DNA of 64,000 nt from Actinomyces gerencseriae DSM 6844 (GCF_000429265.1 NZ_AUBN01000006.1:124001-188000), one strand, 5' to 3'; shown: positions 19,930 to 29,255, counted from the first letter of the stretch. The notes: generated by a model from the sequence alone, not told the origin. Made by a program: numbers and translations.

Positions 19930-21417
19930 ATGAATAGCGCCGTCGACATCAACAGCAATAGCGCGGCTCCCGGGTCCCGACTCGCCGGCTCCCGGGACTC
20001 TCATGATGTTCATGACGTTTATGACGTCGTCGTCATCGGCGCCGGGCCGGCGGGGGAGAACGTCGCTCAGTACGCGATCCGGAGAAGCGGTCTAAGCGCC
20101 GTGCTCGTCGAGGGCGGCCTGGTGGGCGGGGAGTGCTCGTACTACGCCTGCATGCCGAGCAAGGCGCTGCTCCGCCCGCTGGAGGTGGCAGCCGCCACCG
20201 CCCACCTCACGGGACTGGAGCCCGCCAGGGTCTCGGTGTCCGGGCTTCTCCGGCGCCGCGACAAATGGGTCTCCCAGTACGATGACGCCGGGCAGGTCTT
20301 CTGGGCGGCGAGCGCCGGCATCGATGTGATACGGGGCTGGGCGCGCCTGAACGGCGAGCGCCGAGTGGCGGTGAGCACTCCCGAGGGGAACCGCCTGCTC
20401 GAGGCCCGGCACGCCGTCGTCCTGGCAACGGGCTCGCAGCCCGTCGTCCCCCTCGAGCTGCAGGGAGTGCACGCATGGGGGTCGCGCGACGTCACCGCGA
20501 TGCACGAGGTGCCCGGCCGGCTCATCATCGTCGGCGGCGGCGCGGTGGCCTGCGAGGCGGCGACCTGGATGTCCGCCCTGGGCAGCAAGGTGACCATGCT
20601 GGTGCGGGGATCGCGTCCGCTGTCCGGGTTCGAGCCCTTCGCCTCGCAGATCGTGGCCGACTCCCTGACCGAGAGGGGGGTCAGAATCCTCACCGGGGCC
20701 CGGGTGACCTCCTGCGAACGGACCGAGGCCTCCGACCGAGGCCTGGGCCTGATCCATGGCGGCGCGGTGCGCGTCGTCTGCGACCAGGACGTCCTCGAGG
20801 CGGACGAGATCCTCGTGTCCACCGGACGGCGGCCCTCCCTGGGCGGAGTCGGCCTGGACGTGGTGGGCCTGACCGCCGAGGACGTCGTCGGCGGCAGGTG
20901 CCCGGAGTGGCTCTACGCGGTGGGAGACGCCAGCGGGCAGACGGCCCTGACCCATATGGGCAAGTACCAGGCCCGGATCGTGGGCGAGGGGATCGCGGCG
21001 CACGCCGCCGGACGGGCGCCCGAGGCGGTGCCCGCGGGCATCCCGGTTCCCCAGGTGGTCTTCACCGACCCGCAGGCCGCCGCCACCGGGCTCACGCAGG
21101 CGCAGGCGCGCGATGCGGGTATGAACATCATCACCGCGCGCGTCGCCTACATCTCCTCCGCCGGGGCCGCGCTGCTCCGCGACGACGCCGACGGGGAGGC
21201 CGGCCTCGTCGTGGACCGCGCCACCCGCACCATCGTGGGCGCCACCTTCGTGGGCCCCGAGGCCGGTGAGCTCATCCACGCCGCCACCATCGCCATCACC
21301 GCCAAGATCCCGGTCCCATTGCTCCGCCACGCCGTGCCGGCCTACCCGACCGCCAGCGAGATCTGGCTGCGCCTCATCGAGTCCCTGCCGGCCGACATCC
21401 TCCACCCCGATCAGTGA
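19930..21417 (+). CDS. FAD/NAD(P)-dependent disulfide-oxidoreductase-like protein
   Basis: Class I flavoprotein disulfide reductase fold, related to dihydrolipoamide dehydrogenase and mercuric/mycothione reductases; 495 residues. FAD-binding GAGPAG is at 37-42; the redox pair C69 and C74 lies in GGECSYYACMPSKALL; the NAD(P) motif VGGGAVACEAA and the second FAD motif YAVGDASGQ follow. The C-terminal dimer motif, usually HPT-x-SE with the catalytic His, reads YPTASE (472-477), so the base His is Tyr. That argues against a true Lpd; an oxidoreductase of unknown substrate is safer. A HDVHDVYDV repeat precedes the first strand. It is not part of an operon with a 2-oxoacid dehydrogenase. Confidence 0.85.
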   Translation: MNSAVDINSNSAAPGSRLAGSRDSHDVHDVYDVVVIGAGPAGENVAQYAIRRSGLSAVLVEGGLVGGECSYYACMPSKALLRPLEVAAATAHLTGLEPARVSVSGLLRRRDKWVSQYDDAGQVFWAASAGIDVIRGWARLNGERRVAVSTPEGNRLLEARHAVVLATGSQPVVPLELQGVHAWGSRDVTAMHEVPGRLIIVGGGAVACEAATWMSALGSKVTMLVRGSRPLSGFEPFASQIVADSLTERGVRILTGARVTSCERTEASDRGLGLIHGGAVRVVCDQDVLEADEILVSTGRRPSLGGVGLDVVGLTAEDVVGGRCPEWLYAVGDASGQTALTHMGKYQARIVGEGIAAHAAGRAPEAVPAGIPVPQVVFTDPQAAATGLTQAQARDAGMNIITARVAYISSAGAALLRDDADGEAGLVVDRATRTIVGATFVGPEAGELIHAATIAITAKIPVPLLRHAVPAYPTASEIWLRLIESLPADILHPDQ

Positions 21418-21578
21418 GCCCGCCGACGGCGGGCGCCGGCGATCCGGGCGCACCGCGGCGGGAGGCGCCGCGCGCTCCCGCCAAGCGGATCCCGTCTCTC
21501 GACGTTCTCGTGCACCCGGGAGGAGTGGAAGGATGTGTGGTGCACTCGCGACACCTACCGCACAGGAGGAATCCGCTC

Positions 21579-22940
21579 ATGACACGACTCTTCGGCACCG
21601 ACGGCGTGCGGGGCCTGGCCAACGACCTGCTCACCCCGGCCCTCGCGGTCCAGCTCGGAGAGGCCGCCGCCCGCGTCCTGACCCGGGAGACCCCGGCCTC
21701 CAAGCGCTCCCGCTCCGGGCGCCCGCACGCCATCGTCGGTCGTGATACGCGCGCCAGCGGGGAGTTCCTCGACCACGCCATCAGCGCGGGTCTGGCCTCC
21801 TCGGGCGTCGACGTCACCCGCGTCGGCGTTCTGCCCACCCCGGCCATCGCCCACCTGACCGCCACGCAGGACATCGACCTGGGCGTCATGATCTCCGCGT
21901 CCCACAATCCCTTCCAGGACAACGGCATCAAGTTCTTCGCCCGCGGCGGCTACAAGCTCGACGACGCCGTCGAGGACGAGATCGAGTCGCTGCTGGGCAA
22001 AGTCGGGGACCTGCCCACCGGCGCCGGGGTCGGGCGCGTCATCAAGGGCGAGACGGTCGCCGACCAGAACTACATCAACCACCTCGTGGACTCCGTCGCC
22101 ACGGATCTGTCGGGACTGCGCATCGTCGTGGACGCCTCCAACGGCGCCGCCAGCAACGTCGGCCCGGCCGCCCTGCGCGCCGCCGGGGCCGAGGTCATCG
22201 CGATCAACGCCTCCCCGGACGGCCTCAACATCAACGCCGACTGCGGCTCCACCCATCCCGAGCAGCTCCAGAACTACGTGCGGTCCGTCGGTGCCGACAT
22301 GGGTGTGGCCTACGACGGGGACGCCGACCGCTGCCTCGCCGTCGACACCGAGGGCGACCTCGTGGACGGCGACCAGATCATGGGACTGCTCGCCGTGGGC
22401 ATGAAGGCCGACGGCACGCTCGGCTCCGACACGCTCGTCGTGACCGTCATGAGCAATCTCGGGCTCATCCTGGCGATGCGCGAGCACGGCATCCGCATCG
22501 TCCAGACGGGTGTGGGCGACCGCTACGTGCTGGAGAAGATGCTTCAGGGCGGTTTCACCCTGGGCGGCGAGCAGTCCGGTCACGTCATCGACACCATCCA
22601 CGCCACCACCGGAGACGGCGTGCTCACATCCCTGCGAGTGGCCGCCCGCCTCAAGCGCACGGGCAGGACCCTGGCCGAGCTGGCGAGCATCGTGACGCGG
22701 CTGCCCCAGACCCTGGTCAATGTCAAGGGAGTCGACAAGGCCTCCGCCGGCACCGACCCGGCCGTCCAGGACGCCGTCGCCGCGGCCGAGGCCGAGCTCG
22801 GCGAGACCGGACGAGTCCTCCTGCGCCCGTCCGGCACCGAGCCGCTCGTGCGCATCATGGTCGAGGCCTCCTCTCAGGAGACCGCCGACCGGATCGCGAA
22901 CAGCCTGGCCGTCGTCGTCAAGGACAAGCTGTCCCTGTGA
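21579..22940 (+). CDS. glmM: Phosphoglucosamine mutase
   Basis: Converts glucosamine-6-phosphate to glucosamine-1-phosphate in UDP-GlcNAc synthesis; 453 residues. It starts with the hallmark RLFGTDGVRG. The catalytic phosphoserine is S108 in [12 protein letters not shown]; the Mg-binding loop is YDGDADRC, the sugar loop GGEQSGH and the phosphate loop RPSGTEPLVR. AGGAGGA precedes the ATG at 21579. Its stop overlaps the GTG of the AfsR-like regulator (GTGA), an unusual coupling. An inverted fragment of a related glmM lies 2.2 kb upstream. Confidence 0.97.
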   Translation: MTRLFGTDGVRGLANDLLTPALAVQLGEAAARVLTRETPASKRSRSGRPHAIVGRDTRASGEFLDHAISAGLASSGVDVTRVGVLPTPAIAHLTATQDIDLGVMISASHNPFQDNGIKFFARGGYKLDDAVEDEIESLLGKVGDLPTGAGVGRVIKGETVADQNYINHLVDSVATDLSGLRIVVDASNGAASNVGPAALRAAGAEVIAINASPDGLNINADCGSTHPEQLQNYVRSVGADMGVAYDGDADRCLAVDTEGDLVDGDQIMGLLAVGMKADGTLGSDTLVVTVMSNLGLILAMREHGIRIVQTGVGDRYVLEKMLQGGFTLGGEQSGHVIDTIHATTGDGVLTSLRVAARLKRTGRTLAELASIVTRLPQTLVNVKGVDKASAGTDPAVQDAVAAAEAELGETGRVLLRPSGTEPLVRIMVEASSQETADRIANSLAVVVKDKLSL

Positions 22941-25900
22941 CCCTTTCGCGTCCCGGGGCCGCCCCCGAGGCCCGTCGAGGACAGCAGCGCACCCGGGCGT
23001 CGTCCCGCTACCCCCTGACCCTGCTGGACCCGGCGCCCACCTGGCGCGGCGCCGCCCTGAGCGGCAGATCCCTCGACCTGCTCGCCGTTCTGGCCGACTG
23101 CGCCGATGCGAGCGCCGATGCGATCATCGGGGCCCTGTGGCCCCGGGACGCCCCGGCTCACCCGGTGCGCGCCCTGCACGTCGTCGTCTCCAGGACGCGC
23201 GTCCTGGTGGGCGAAGGAGTGATCGAACGCGTCGGCGACGGGTATCGGCTGGCGCTCCCCGCGACGAACGTCGATGCTCGCGACCTGGCCGCCCGGGCGG
23301 CACGAGCCCGGGCCTGCGCCGCTGCGGGCGACTGGGATCGGGTCCTGGCCCTGACGGACGACCTGCCCCGAGTGCCCGAGACGACTGCCCTGTCGGCTCC
23401 GGACGGTCGGGAAGCAGGGCCCCTCGCCCCGCTCCTGGCGCGGGCCGCCCGACACGCGGATGCCGCCCGCCGCGACAGAGCCCTCGCCCTGGAGGCCACC
23501 GGCGAGCACGAGCGGGCCGCGGTGCTGCTGCGCGAGGCCGCCGGGCGCGACGCCGGTGATGAGACCGTCCTCGCCGCTCTCATGCGCGCCGAGTCCTGGA
23601 CCCGATCGCCCGCCGCCGCCCTGGAGATCTACGAGGAGCACCGCCGCCGGCTGCGCGATCGGGGGGCCGTTCCCGGACCGGCCATGCGCGCCGCCCACGA
23701 AGCGGTTCTGGCCGCCGAGAACCCTGTGCGTCGTGGTCTGGAGCCCGTTCCCGAGCACGTCCTGGGACGGGAGGCGGACGTGACCGGCGTGCTCAGGGCC
23801 CTGAGCACCCGCAGGCTGGTGACACTCACCGGGCCGGGCGGAGTCGGCAAGACGACCCTGGCCCGGGTGGTGGCGGCCCGCAGCCGTCGCCCCGCCGTCT
23901 ACGTCGCCTCCCTCGCCGAGGTCCCGCCCGGCGCCGACCTGGCCAAAGTCCTCCTCGACGCCGTCGGGAGCCCCGGGGCGGCCGACGGCGACCCGCGCAG
24001 GTCCCTGGCCGCAGCCCTCGCCATGCCGGGGACCGTCCTCGTCCTGGACAACTGCGAGCACCTGGCCGACCAGGTCGCCGACCTCATCGGGCCGCTGCTG
24101 GCCACCTGCCCGGACCTGCGCGTCCTGGCGACCTCGCGCCGCCCCCTCGACCTGGGTGCGGAGCACGTCCACCGCCTCGAGCCGCTCGACACCGCCTCGG
24201 CGGCCGACCTCTTCCGCACCCGCGCCCTGGACGCCCGCCCCGGTCAAGTCATCGACGACGACGACCTGGGCGAGCTTCTGAGCCGGTTGGAGGGCATCCC
24301 CCTGGCCATCGAGCTGGCCGCCGCGCGCACCCGCAGCCTGTCGGTCGGCCAGATCGCCGAGCGTCTGCCCGGCAGGCCCGAGCTGCTCACCGCGGCCCGC
24401 GACGCCCCCGCCCGCCAGCGCACCCTGAGAGCGGTCATCGAGTGGTCCTGGAACCTGCTCGACGCCGCCGAGCGCCGCGCCATGGCGCGTCTGGCCCTGC
24501 TCGCCGAGGGCTTCACCCTCGCAGCCGCGGAGGCGCTCATCGGCGCGGAGGCCGCCGACCTCCTCGACGCCCTGGTCTCCCACTCCCTGCTCGTAGTGCG
24601 CGACCACGGCCTGCCCCGCTTTCACATGCTCGTCACCGTCCGCGACTTCGCCCTGGCGCAGCTGTCCGCCTCCGGCGACGAGGCCGAGGCCCGCGCGGCC
24701 CTGCACCGGTGGGCGGTGGACCTGTGCTCCCAGATCCGCTTTCCCGTGGACGCCGGCGACTTCGGAGATGCCCGTCACCCTGAGGCGCGCCACCACGACC
24801 GCCTCTTCCAGCAGGTCGCCCACGATGAGGCCGTCATCCTCCAGGAGCTCGACCGGCTCCTGGTGCAGGCCGAGGGCGAGGACGCGGGCCCCCTGCCGGC
24901 GGACCTGCGCGACGCGATCTGCCTCGTCGGCGCCGCGCTCATGCGCCTGTGGAGCGTGACCTGGAGCTATGAGCGCATCGCGGACTACGGCTCGCGCCTC
25001 ATCGGTCCCGCCGCGCAACCGGCCCAGAACCCGCGTGGGAACGAGGCCGGCCTGAGCGTCCTGGCCATGTGCGTCACCCTCTTCGGGCTCCTGAGCCACG
25101 TGCCCGCACAGGTCCGTTCCCTGCTGCCGGCCTCCTTCGACGGCGAGGGGCCGTTCTCCCGGGTCAGGCGCTTCCTGCGTGCGAGCGACGAGCAGTGGCC
25201 CGAGCTGATAGACGACGCCGACCCCTGGGTCGCCTGGGCGGCGACCCGCTGCCTGGCCGCCCAGCAGGAGGACGACGGCGATCCTCAGGCCTCCCTGGAG
25301 ACCATCGAGGCTCTCCTGGGGCGACTCCGCGGTCACGATCTGGCCGGCATTCACCTGCTCGAGCTTCACCTCCACCGGCTGCAGGTGCTCATGTCCCTGG
25401 GGCGTTACAGCCAGGTTGTTGACGCCTGCTCGCGCGCCCAGGTGCTCCTGGAGCGGGTTCTGCCCAGCTGGGGCAAGTTCTTCCGCACGACACTGCACAT
25501 GGAGGGGGCCTACTGCGCGGTCTACCTCGATCCGCGCCCCGAGACGGCGGGCAGGCTGCTGGAGAGCCTGGAGCCCGTCGACCTGCCGGGAACCATACGC
25601 TTCATCGCCCGCTCCGTGCGCGGCGAGCTGGAGCTCACCCGTGGGAACGCGCGCACCGCCGCCCTCATCCAGCGCGTGAGCCTGCGCTACGCCGGGCACT
25701 GGCGCTCCATCCTGGGGGCCGGATCCCAGTGGGAGCTCTACATCCTGAGCATGTGCCTGATCACCGACGTCGAGCTCGCCCCGGACGATGCCGCTGAGCT
25801 CGACGCCGGCGCCATCCGCGCCCGAGCCGCCTCGCTGCTGCGCGACATCCTCTCCGACCCCGCCCCACGGCAGCGCGACATCCCCACCATCATGGCCTTC

Positions 25901-26179
25901 GCCGCGGCCGTCGGCCTGTCCTCCACGGCCGCCGCGCCCGCCGATTCCGACCGGCGCGGCGCGGGCATCGAACTGGTCGCCACCGCCCTGGCCGTGGGGA
26001 CCAACCAGACCTGCCGCCTGCTCTCCCACGACTACCTGCGCACTCGCACCGAGCGGCTCGACGCCCGAGAGCTGGCGGAGGCCGAGGAGACGATCCGGGC
26101 CCTGGACCGCGCCCAGCTGGTCGCGCACGCGGCCGGTCTCGCCCGCCGTCTGGCGGGCGAGACCGGCCGGGATCACTGA
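22937..26179 (+). CDS. AfsR/SARP-like regulator with NB-ARC ATPase
   Basis: A 1080-residue regulator. The N-terminal winged-helix part (about 25-110) resembles the OmpR-like DNA-binding domain of SARPs. A bacterial transcriptional activator (BTAD) helical domain follows (about 112-260). The NB-ARC/STAND ATPase then has Walker A GPGGVGKTT (300-308), LVLDNCEHL (368-376), ATSRRPL and GIPLAIELAAAR (453-464). The remaining 500 residues are helical, TPR-like and less conserved. Such proteins act as signal-integrating transcription activators, in streptomycetes often of secondary metabolism. The GTG start overlaps the glmM stop. A convergent DrrAB-like exporter lies next door; control of it is possible but unproven. 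Confidence 0.85.
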   Translation: MTLSRPGAAPEARRGQQRTRASSRYPLTLLDPAPTWRGAALSGRSLDLLAVLADCADASADAIIGALWPRDAPAHPVRALHVVVSRTRVLVGEGVIERVGDGYRLALPATNVDARDLAARAARARACAAAGDWDRVLALTDDLPRVPETTALSAPDGREAGPLAPLLARAARHADAARRDRALALEATGEHERAAVLLREAAGRDAGDETVLAALMRAESWTRSPAAALEIYEEHRRRLRDRGAVPGPAMRAAHEAVLAAENPVRRGLEPVPEHVLGREADVTGVLRALSTRRLVTLTGPGGVGKTTLARVVAARSRRPAVYVASLAEVPPGADLAKVLLDAVGSPGAADGDPRRSLAAALAMPGTVLVLDNCEHLADQVADLIGPLLATCPDLRVLATSRRPLDLGAEHVHRLEPLDTASAADLFRTRALDARPGQVIDDDDLGELLSRLEGIPLAIELAAARTRSLSVGQIAERLPGRPELLTAARDAPARQRTLRAVIEWSWNLLDAAERRAMARLALLAEGFTLAAAEALIGAEAADLLDALVSHSLLVVRDHGLPRFHMLVTVRDFALAQLSASGDEAEARAALHRWAVDLCSQIRFPVDAGDFGDARHPEARHHDRLFQQVAHDEAVILQELDRLLVQAEGEDAGPLPADLRDAICLVGAALMRLWSVTWSYERIADYGSRLIGPAAQPAQNPRGNEAGLSVLAMCVTLFGLLSHVPAQVRSLLPASFDGEGPFSRVRRFLRASDEQWPELIDDADPWVAWAATRCLAAQQEDDGDPQASLETIEALLGRLRGHDLAGIHLLELHLHRLQVLMSLGRYSQVVDACSRAQVLLERVLPSWGKFFRTTLHMEGAYCAVYLDPRPETAGRLLESLEPVDLPGTIRFIARSVRGELELTRGNARTAALIQRVSLRYAGHWRSILGAGSQWELYILSMCLITDVELAPDDAAELDAGAIRARAASLLRDILSDPAPRQRDIPTIMAFAAAVGLSSTAAAPADSDRRGAGIELVATALAVGTNQTCRLLSHDYLRTRTERLDARELAEAEETIRALDRAQLVAHAAGLARRLAGETGRDH

Positions 26180-26226
26180 CACAGGGGAGACAACTGAGGA
26201 TCAGTCGGGCGAGTGGCCCGGTCTCG
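26158..26226. terminator. Candidate convergent terminator
   Basis: CGAGACCGG (26158-26166) pairs with CCGGTCTCG (26218-26226). Inside is a smaller hairpin ACTGA-GGA-TCAGT (26193-26205). It spans the end of the AfsR-like gene and the 52-base gap before the convergent exporter gene, whose stop region overlaps the right side of the structure only slightly upstream. Confidence 0.4.
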
Positions 26227-26231
26227 TGCGC

Positions 26232-27068
26232 TCAGGCGTTGCGCCGCTGGTAGCGCCAGACCGTCAGGGGAGCCATGACGGCCAGCACCAGGAGCGATCC
26301 GATAATGGCGGCGCGCACGTCCCCGGCCGAGCCCGTCGTCCCGTCCAGCAGATAGCGGCACCCGTCCACGATGTGCGAGACCGGGTTGTTGCGCACGAAG
26401 GCCTTGAGCCAGCCCGGCAGCGTCGAGGTGGGCACCATCGCGTTGGACAGGAAGGTCAGCGGGAACAGAACGATGATCGTGAAGGAGGTGACCGCCTGGG
26501 CCGAGGAGAAGAGCGTCCCCAACAGCAGGAAGGTCCAGGCGATCGCCCAGGCGCAGCCCGTGGCCAGAGCGATGGAGCCGAGCGTCCCCGACCAGCCGTT
26601 GACGGGCCGATAGCCCAGGACGTAGCCGGTGAGCACGGTCAGCGACGTGCAGACGAGGTAGCGCAGCACGTCGGAGACCATGGGGCCCAGGACGGGCGCG
26701 ATGCGGGACATCGGCATGGTGCGGAAGCGGTCGAAGACGCCCTTGTCCATGTCCTCGCGCAGGTCCACGCCCACGCTCTGGCTCGTGGTCAGCGCGTTCA
26801 TGATGATGAGACCCGGCACGACCGTGGGCAGGTAGGCCTTGACGTCCCCGGCGATGGCGCCGCCGAAGAGCTCGCCGAACAGGACGGTGAACATCACCGG
26901 CTGGATGAGGATGTCGTAGAACTCCCCCGGGTTGCGCACCATGGCGATCAGTGAGCGCCAGGCCATGGCCAGGGTGTCCGAGGCCAGACGCGCCTCACTG
27001 AAGCGGGAGACTCCGGGGTGCGGGACCGTGCTGGTCGACAGGGTGGATGCTGCTGCGGGCGAGGTCAT
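26232..27068 (-). CDS. ABC-2 type permease (DrrB-like)
   Basis: Membrane subunit of an ABC exporter, 278 residues with six predicted helices after a soluble N-terminal stretch. The family signature is visible around NPGEFYDILIQPVMFTVLFG and VPGLIIMNALTTSQS, with the C-terminal FLSNAMVPTSTLPGWLKAFV loop typical of DrrB/daunorubicin-type permeases. The ATG overlaps the stop of the upstream ATPase gene (ATGA), so the pair is coupled. Substrate is unknown; relatives export lipids or hydrophobic antibiotics. Confidence 0.92.
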   Translation of the reverse strand: MTSPAAASTLSTSTVPHPGVSRFSEARLASDTLAMAWRSLIAMVRNPGEFYDILIQPVMFTVLFGELFGGAIAGDVKAYLPTVVPGLIIMNALTTSQSVGVDLREDMDKGVFDRFRTMPMSRIAPVLGPMVSDVLRYLVCTSLTVLTGYVLGYRPVNGWSGTLGSIALATGCAWAIAWTFLLLGTLFSSAQAVTSFTIIVLFPLTFLSNAMVPTSTLPGWLKAFVRNNPVSHIVDGCRYLLDGTTGSAGDVRAAIIGSLLVLAVMAPLTVWRYQRRNA

Positions 27069-28129
27069 GACTGCTCCTTGACGTCGGTGGAAGAGGATGC
27101 CGGGGAGGAGAGGGAGGGCGCCGACGGCATGGCGGAGGAGTCGGGCGAGGTCGCCTCGTCGTCCTCATGGGGTCGTCCGGTCAGGGCCATGAAGACCGAG
27201 TCCATGCTGGGGCGGTCCACCGAGATGGTCCTGGGGGACAGACCGGCGTCCCGCAGGGCCACGAGCACCTCGGTGGCCGCCGAGGCCCTGCTCAGCGGTA
27301 CCTGCAGACGCACGCTCTGGACGCCCGGGTTGACCACCGCCGGAGCGCGACCGGTGACCCGCTCGACGACCTCGGCGGTCGCGGCCTGGTTCTCGGGCGC
27401 CGCCGGGGTCAGGACGAGCGAGCTGCTGCCCACCCGGTCCTTGAGCTCGTCGGACGTGCCCTCGGCGATGAGCCGACCGGCGTCGATGATGCCGACCCGG
27501 TGGGCCAGGCGGTCGGCCTCCTCCAGGTACTGGGTGGTCAGCAGGATCGTCGAGCCGCCCTCGACCAGGGAGCGGATGACGTCCCACATCTGCTCGCGCG
27601 TGCGCGGGTCCAGACCGGTGGTGGGCTCGTCCAGGAAGACGAGCGGGGGCTGGGCGATGAGGGAGACGGCCAGGTCCAGCCGACGCCGCATCCCACCGGA
27701 GTAGCTGTTCACCCGCTTGCCGCCCGCCTCGGTCAGGCTGAAGGCGGCCAGAAGCTCATCGGCCCGCTCGCGCGCTCGACGTCGGCCAAGGCCCAGCAGG
27801 CGCCCGAAGAGCCGCAGGTTCTCCGCCCCGGTGAGCATCTCGTCGACGCTGGCGTACTGGCCCGTGACCCCGATGAGGCTGCGTACGGCATGACGCTCCC
27901 GGACGACGTCGTGCCCCAGGATCGCCGCCCGACCGCGGGTGGGCGCCAGCAGGGTGGTGATCATGCGCAGAGCCGTCGACTTGCCGGCTCCGTTGGGGCC
28001 GAGCAGGCCGTAGACGATGCCGACGGGGATCTCCAGATTCAGGGACTCGACGGCGGTGAAGGAGCCGAAGGTCCGCGTCAGGCCATCGGTCCTGATGGCC
28101 GGGGGCGGTGCGGTTGTCGTGACTGTCAT
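27065..28129 (-). CDS. ABC exporter ATPase (DrrA-like)
   Basis: Cytoplasmic ATPase partner of the permease, 354 residues. Walker A is GPNGAGKST, signature [11 protein letters not shown], Walker [13 protein letters not shown], followed by the switch region [13 protein letters not shown]. The C-terminal 100 residues match the DrrA-type regulatory extension. The ATG at 28129 was chosen over an in-frame start 38 codons upstream because the homology begins with [13 protein letters not shown] right after it. The region between it and 28258 is shared with the divergent TAC cassette. Confidence 0.92.
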   Translation of the reverse strand: MTVTTTAPPPAIRTDGLTRTFGSFTAVESLNLEIPVGIVYGLLGPNGAGKSTALRMITTLLAPTRGRAAILGHDVVRERHAVRSLIGVTGQYASVDEMLTGAENLRLFGRLLGLGRRRARERADELLAAFSLTEAGGKRVNSYSGGMRRRLDLAVSLIAQPPLVFLDEPTTGLDPRTREQMWDVIRSLVEGGSTILLTTQYLEEADRLAHRVGIIDAGRLIAEGTSDELKDRVGSSSLVLTPAAPENQAATAEVVERVTGRAPAVVNPGVQSVRLQVPLSRASAATEVLVALRDAGLSPRTISVDRPSMDSVFMALTGRPHEDDEATSPDSSAMPSAPSLSSPASSSTDVKEQS

Positions 28130-28257
28130 GCCCCCGAGGCTGGGCCCGCGCGGTTTCACCCCGCCTTCACGCCGGCTCCGCCGGGTTTCACCCTCCGGGC
28201 CGAGTGGGTAGGGGCTACCATCCTCGTGAGCTGCTCCAGACACCCCGAGGAGTCCCT

Positions 28258-28273
28258 ATGAGAACGTTCTTAT
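28258..28273. promoter_or_regulatory. Operator-like palindrome upstream of the toxin gene
   Basis: ATGAGAACGTTCTTAT: a perfect 10-bp core AGAACGTTCT flanked by two more matched pairs with one G-T mismatch. It ends 8 bases before the toxin GTG, a natural place for autoregulation by the cassette's HTH antitoxin. Confidence 0.45.
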
Positions 28274-28280
28274 CGCGAGC

Positions 28281-28778
28281 GTGGTCGTGGTGACCGCCCT
28301 TCTCAATGACAAGGTCTACGGCTATGGGGCTCGTTCGTGCCGCCTTGGCGGGCACTGGAAGCACGCGGTGGACAACGGCGGGCGACCCTACCTGACCAAG
28401 GAGATGAGTGAGCTGCGGGCGTGCGGCGTCAGTGACGACGAGTGGCAGATGCTCCTGGCTGAGGTCAACCAACTGCTCCAGGATGCCGCAGCTGGTCATC
28501 TCAACTTCGACAACAGCTACAACAAGGGCGTCGTCTGCAAGGCTCGCAGCGTGCACGACGTACTCGAGGCCCGCATGGAGCTGACCATCAACCTCGACGG
28601 AGAGCAGCGTCATCTACGCCTGTACTTCAGCGAGCCGGACGATGAGGACAGTCTGCTGCTCTCGCTCAGCTTCCGCCACAAGCGAGGAGAAGGGATCGGG
28701 CTGAAGGAGCAGGACCAGCACATCGCCGAGGCGCAGAAGCGCTTCGACTCCTGGTCGCAGACGCGGCGGATGAGGTGA
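28281..28778 (+). CDS. HigB-like toxin of a TAC cassette
   Basis: Putative ribosome-dependent mRNA interferase of the RelE/HigB superfamily, 165 residues. From about residue 25 it follows the HigB layout remembered from the M. tuberculosis Rv1955 type: WKHA..GRPYLTKE, a helical region ending DAAAGHL, LEARMELT, the strand RHLRLYFSE, the core strand LLLSLSFRHKRGEG, then helix IAEAQKRFDSW. Several GTG codons (28281, 28287, 28290) could start translation and the ribosome-binding site is weak. It is first of three genes followed by an HTH antitoxin and a SecB-like protein. Assignment rests on fold pattern and context; sequence similarity is modest. Confidence 0.7.
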   Translation: MVVVTALLNDKVYGYGARSCRLGGHWKHAVDNGGRPYLTKEMSELRACGVSDDEWQMLLAEVNQLLQDAAAGHLNFDNSYNKGVVCKARSVHDVLEARMELTINLDGEQRHLRLYFSEPDDEDSLLLSLSFRHKRGEGIGLKEQDQHIAEAQKRFDSWSQTRRMR

Positions 28779-28825
28779 TGTGAGATGCGCCGAAACGTCA
28801 CTCAGGAACGTGGAGCAGAGGCTAG

Positions 28826-28843
28826 TATGTCATCACCGACATA
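28826..28843. promoter_or_regulatory. Operator-like inverted repeat before the antitoxin
   Basis: TATGTC-N6-GACATA, perfect 6-bp arms with a 6-base spacer, in the 87-base gap between the toxin and antitoxin genes. This symmetry and spacing suit a dimeric XRE repressor and suggest an internal promoter for antitoxin and chaperone. Confidence 0.5.
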
Positions 28844-28865
28844 TCCCACAAGGTGGTGAGAGCAC

Positions 28866-29255
28866 ATGGACATCTACGAACTTCTCGGCGAGGATCCAGG
28901 CGCCCCCGGCCACAGGCACGCGCGCAGCCTGGTGGCTGCCGACCGGGCGCTGGTCCGCGACCTGGTCGCCGTGCGCGAGTGCAGCGGAATGACTCAGGCC
29001 GACGTCGCGCGTGCCATGGGCACCGACCAGGCCTCCATCTCCCGGTTCGAGTCGGGCCACTCGGACGCCCACCTGTCCACGGTACGGCGTTACGCCAAGG
29101 CCGTGGGCGCACTCATCCGCCACGAGGTGGTACCAGTCGACGAGCATGCCGTTCGCCTGACCGCCCGCGGCGCGGGCATGTCCGACTACAAATGGGACTC
29201 ATCCTCCACTGAGGCGGCACGCCGAGCCTCCGGAGACAAGCTGGTGGGAGCATGA
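28866..29255 (+). CDS. HigA-like XRE antitoxin
   Basis: A 129-residue DNA-binding protein. The Cro/C1-type helix-turn-helix is at about 41-65 (SGMTQADVARAMGTDQASIS, then RFESG). After about residue 90 comes a 35-residue tail containing Y108 and W110 (SDYKWD). In known chaperone-dependent HigA antitoxins a C-terminal tail with aromatic residues (ChAD) needs a SecB-like chaperone for folding, and this tail could be its counterpart. AAGGTGGTGAG lies upstream of the ATG. The stop overlaps the chaperone start (ATGA). Confidence 0.82.
   Translation: MDIYELLGEDPGAPGHRHARSLVAADRALVRDLVAVRECSGMTQADVARAMGTDQASISRFESGHSDAHLSTVRRYAKAVGALIRHEVVPVDEHAVRLTARGAGMSDYKWDSSSTEAARRASGDKLVGA

Noticed and set aside
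19930-21417. Annotation as lpdA (dihydrolipoamide dehydrogenase)
   Set aside because: The C-terminal catalytic His is Tyr and no 2-oxoacid dehydrogenase genes are near.
22874-26182. Minus-strand open frame of 1102 codons opposite the AfsR-like gene
   Set aside because: Low-complexity Gly/Gln/Val composition and full overlap with a gene carrying clear Walker and BTAD features.
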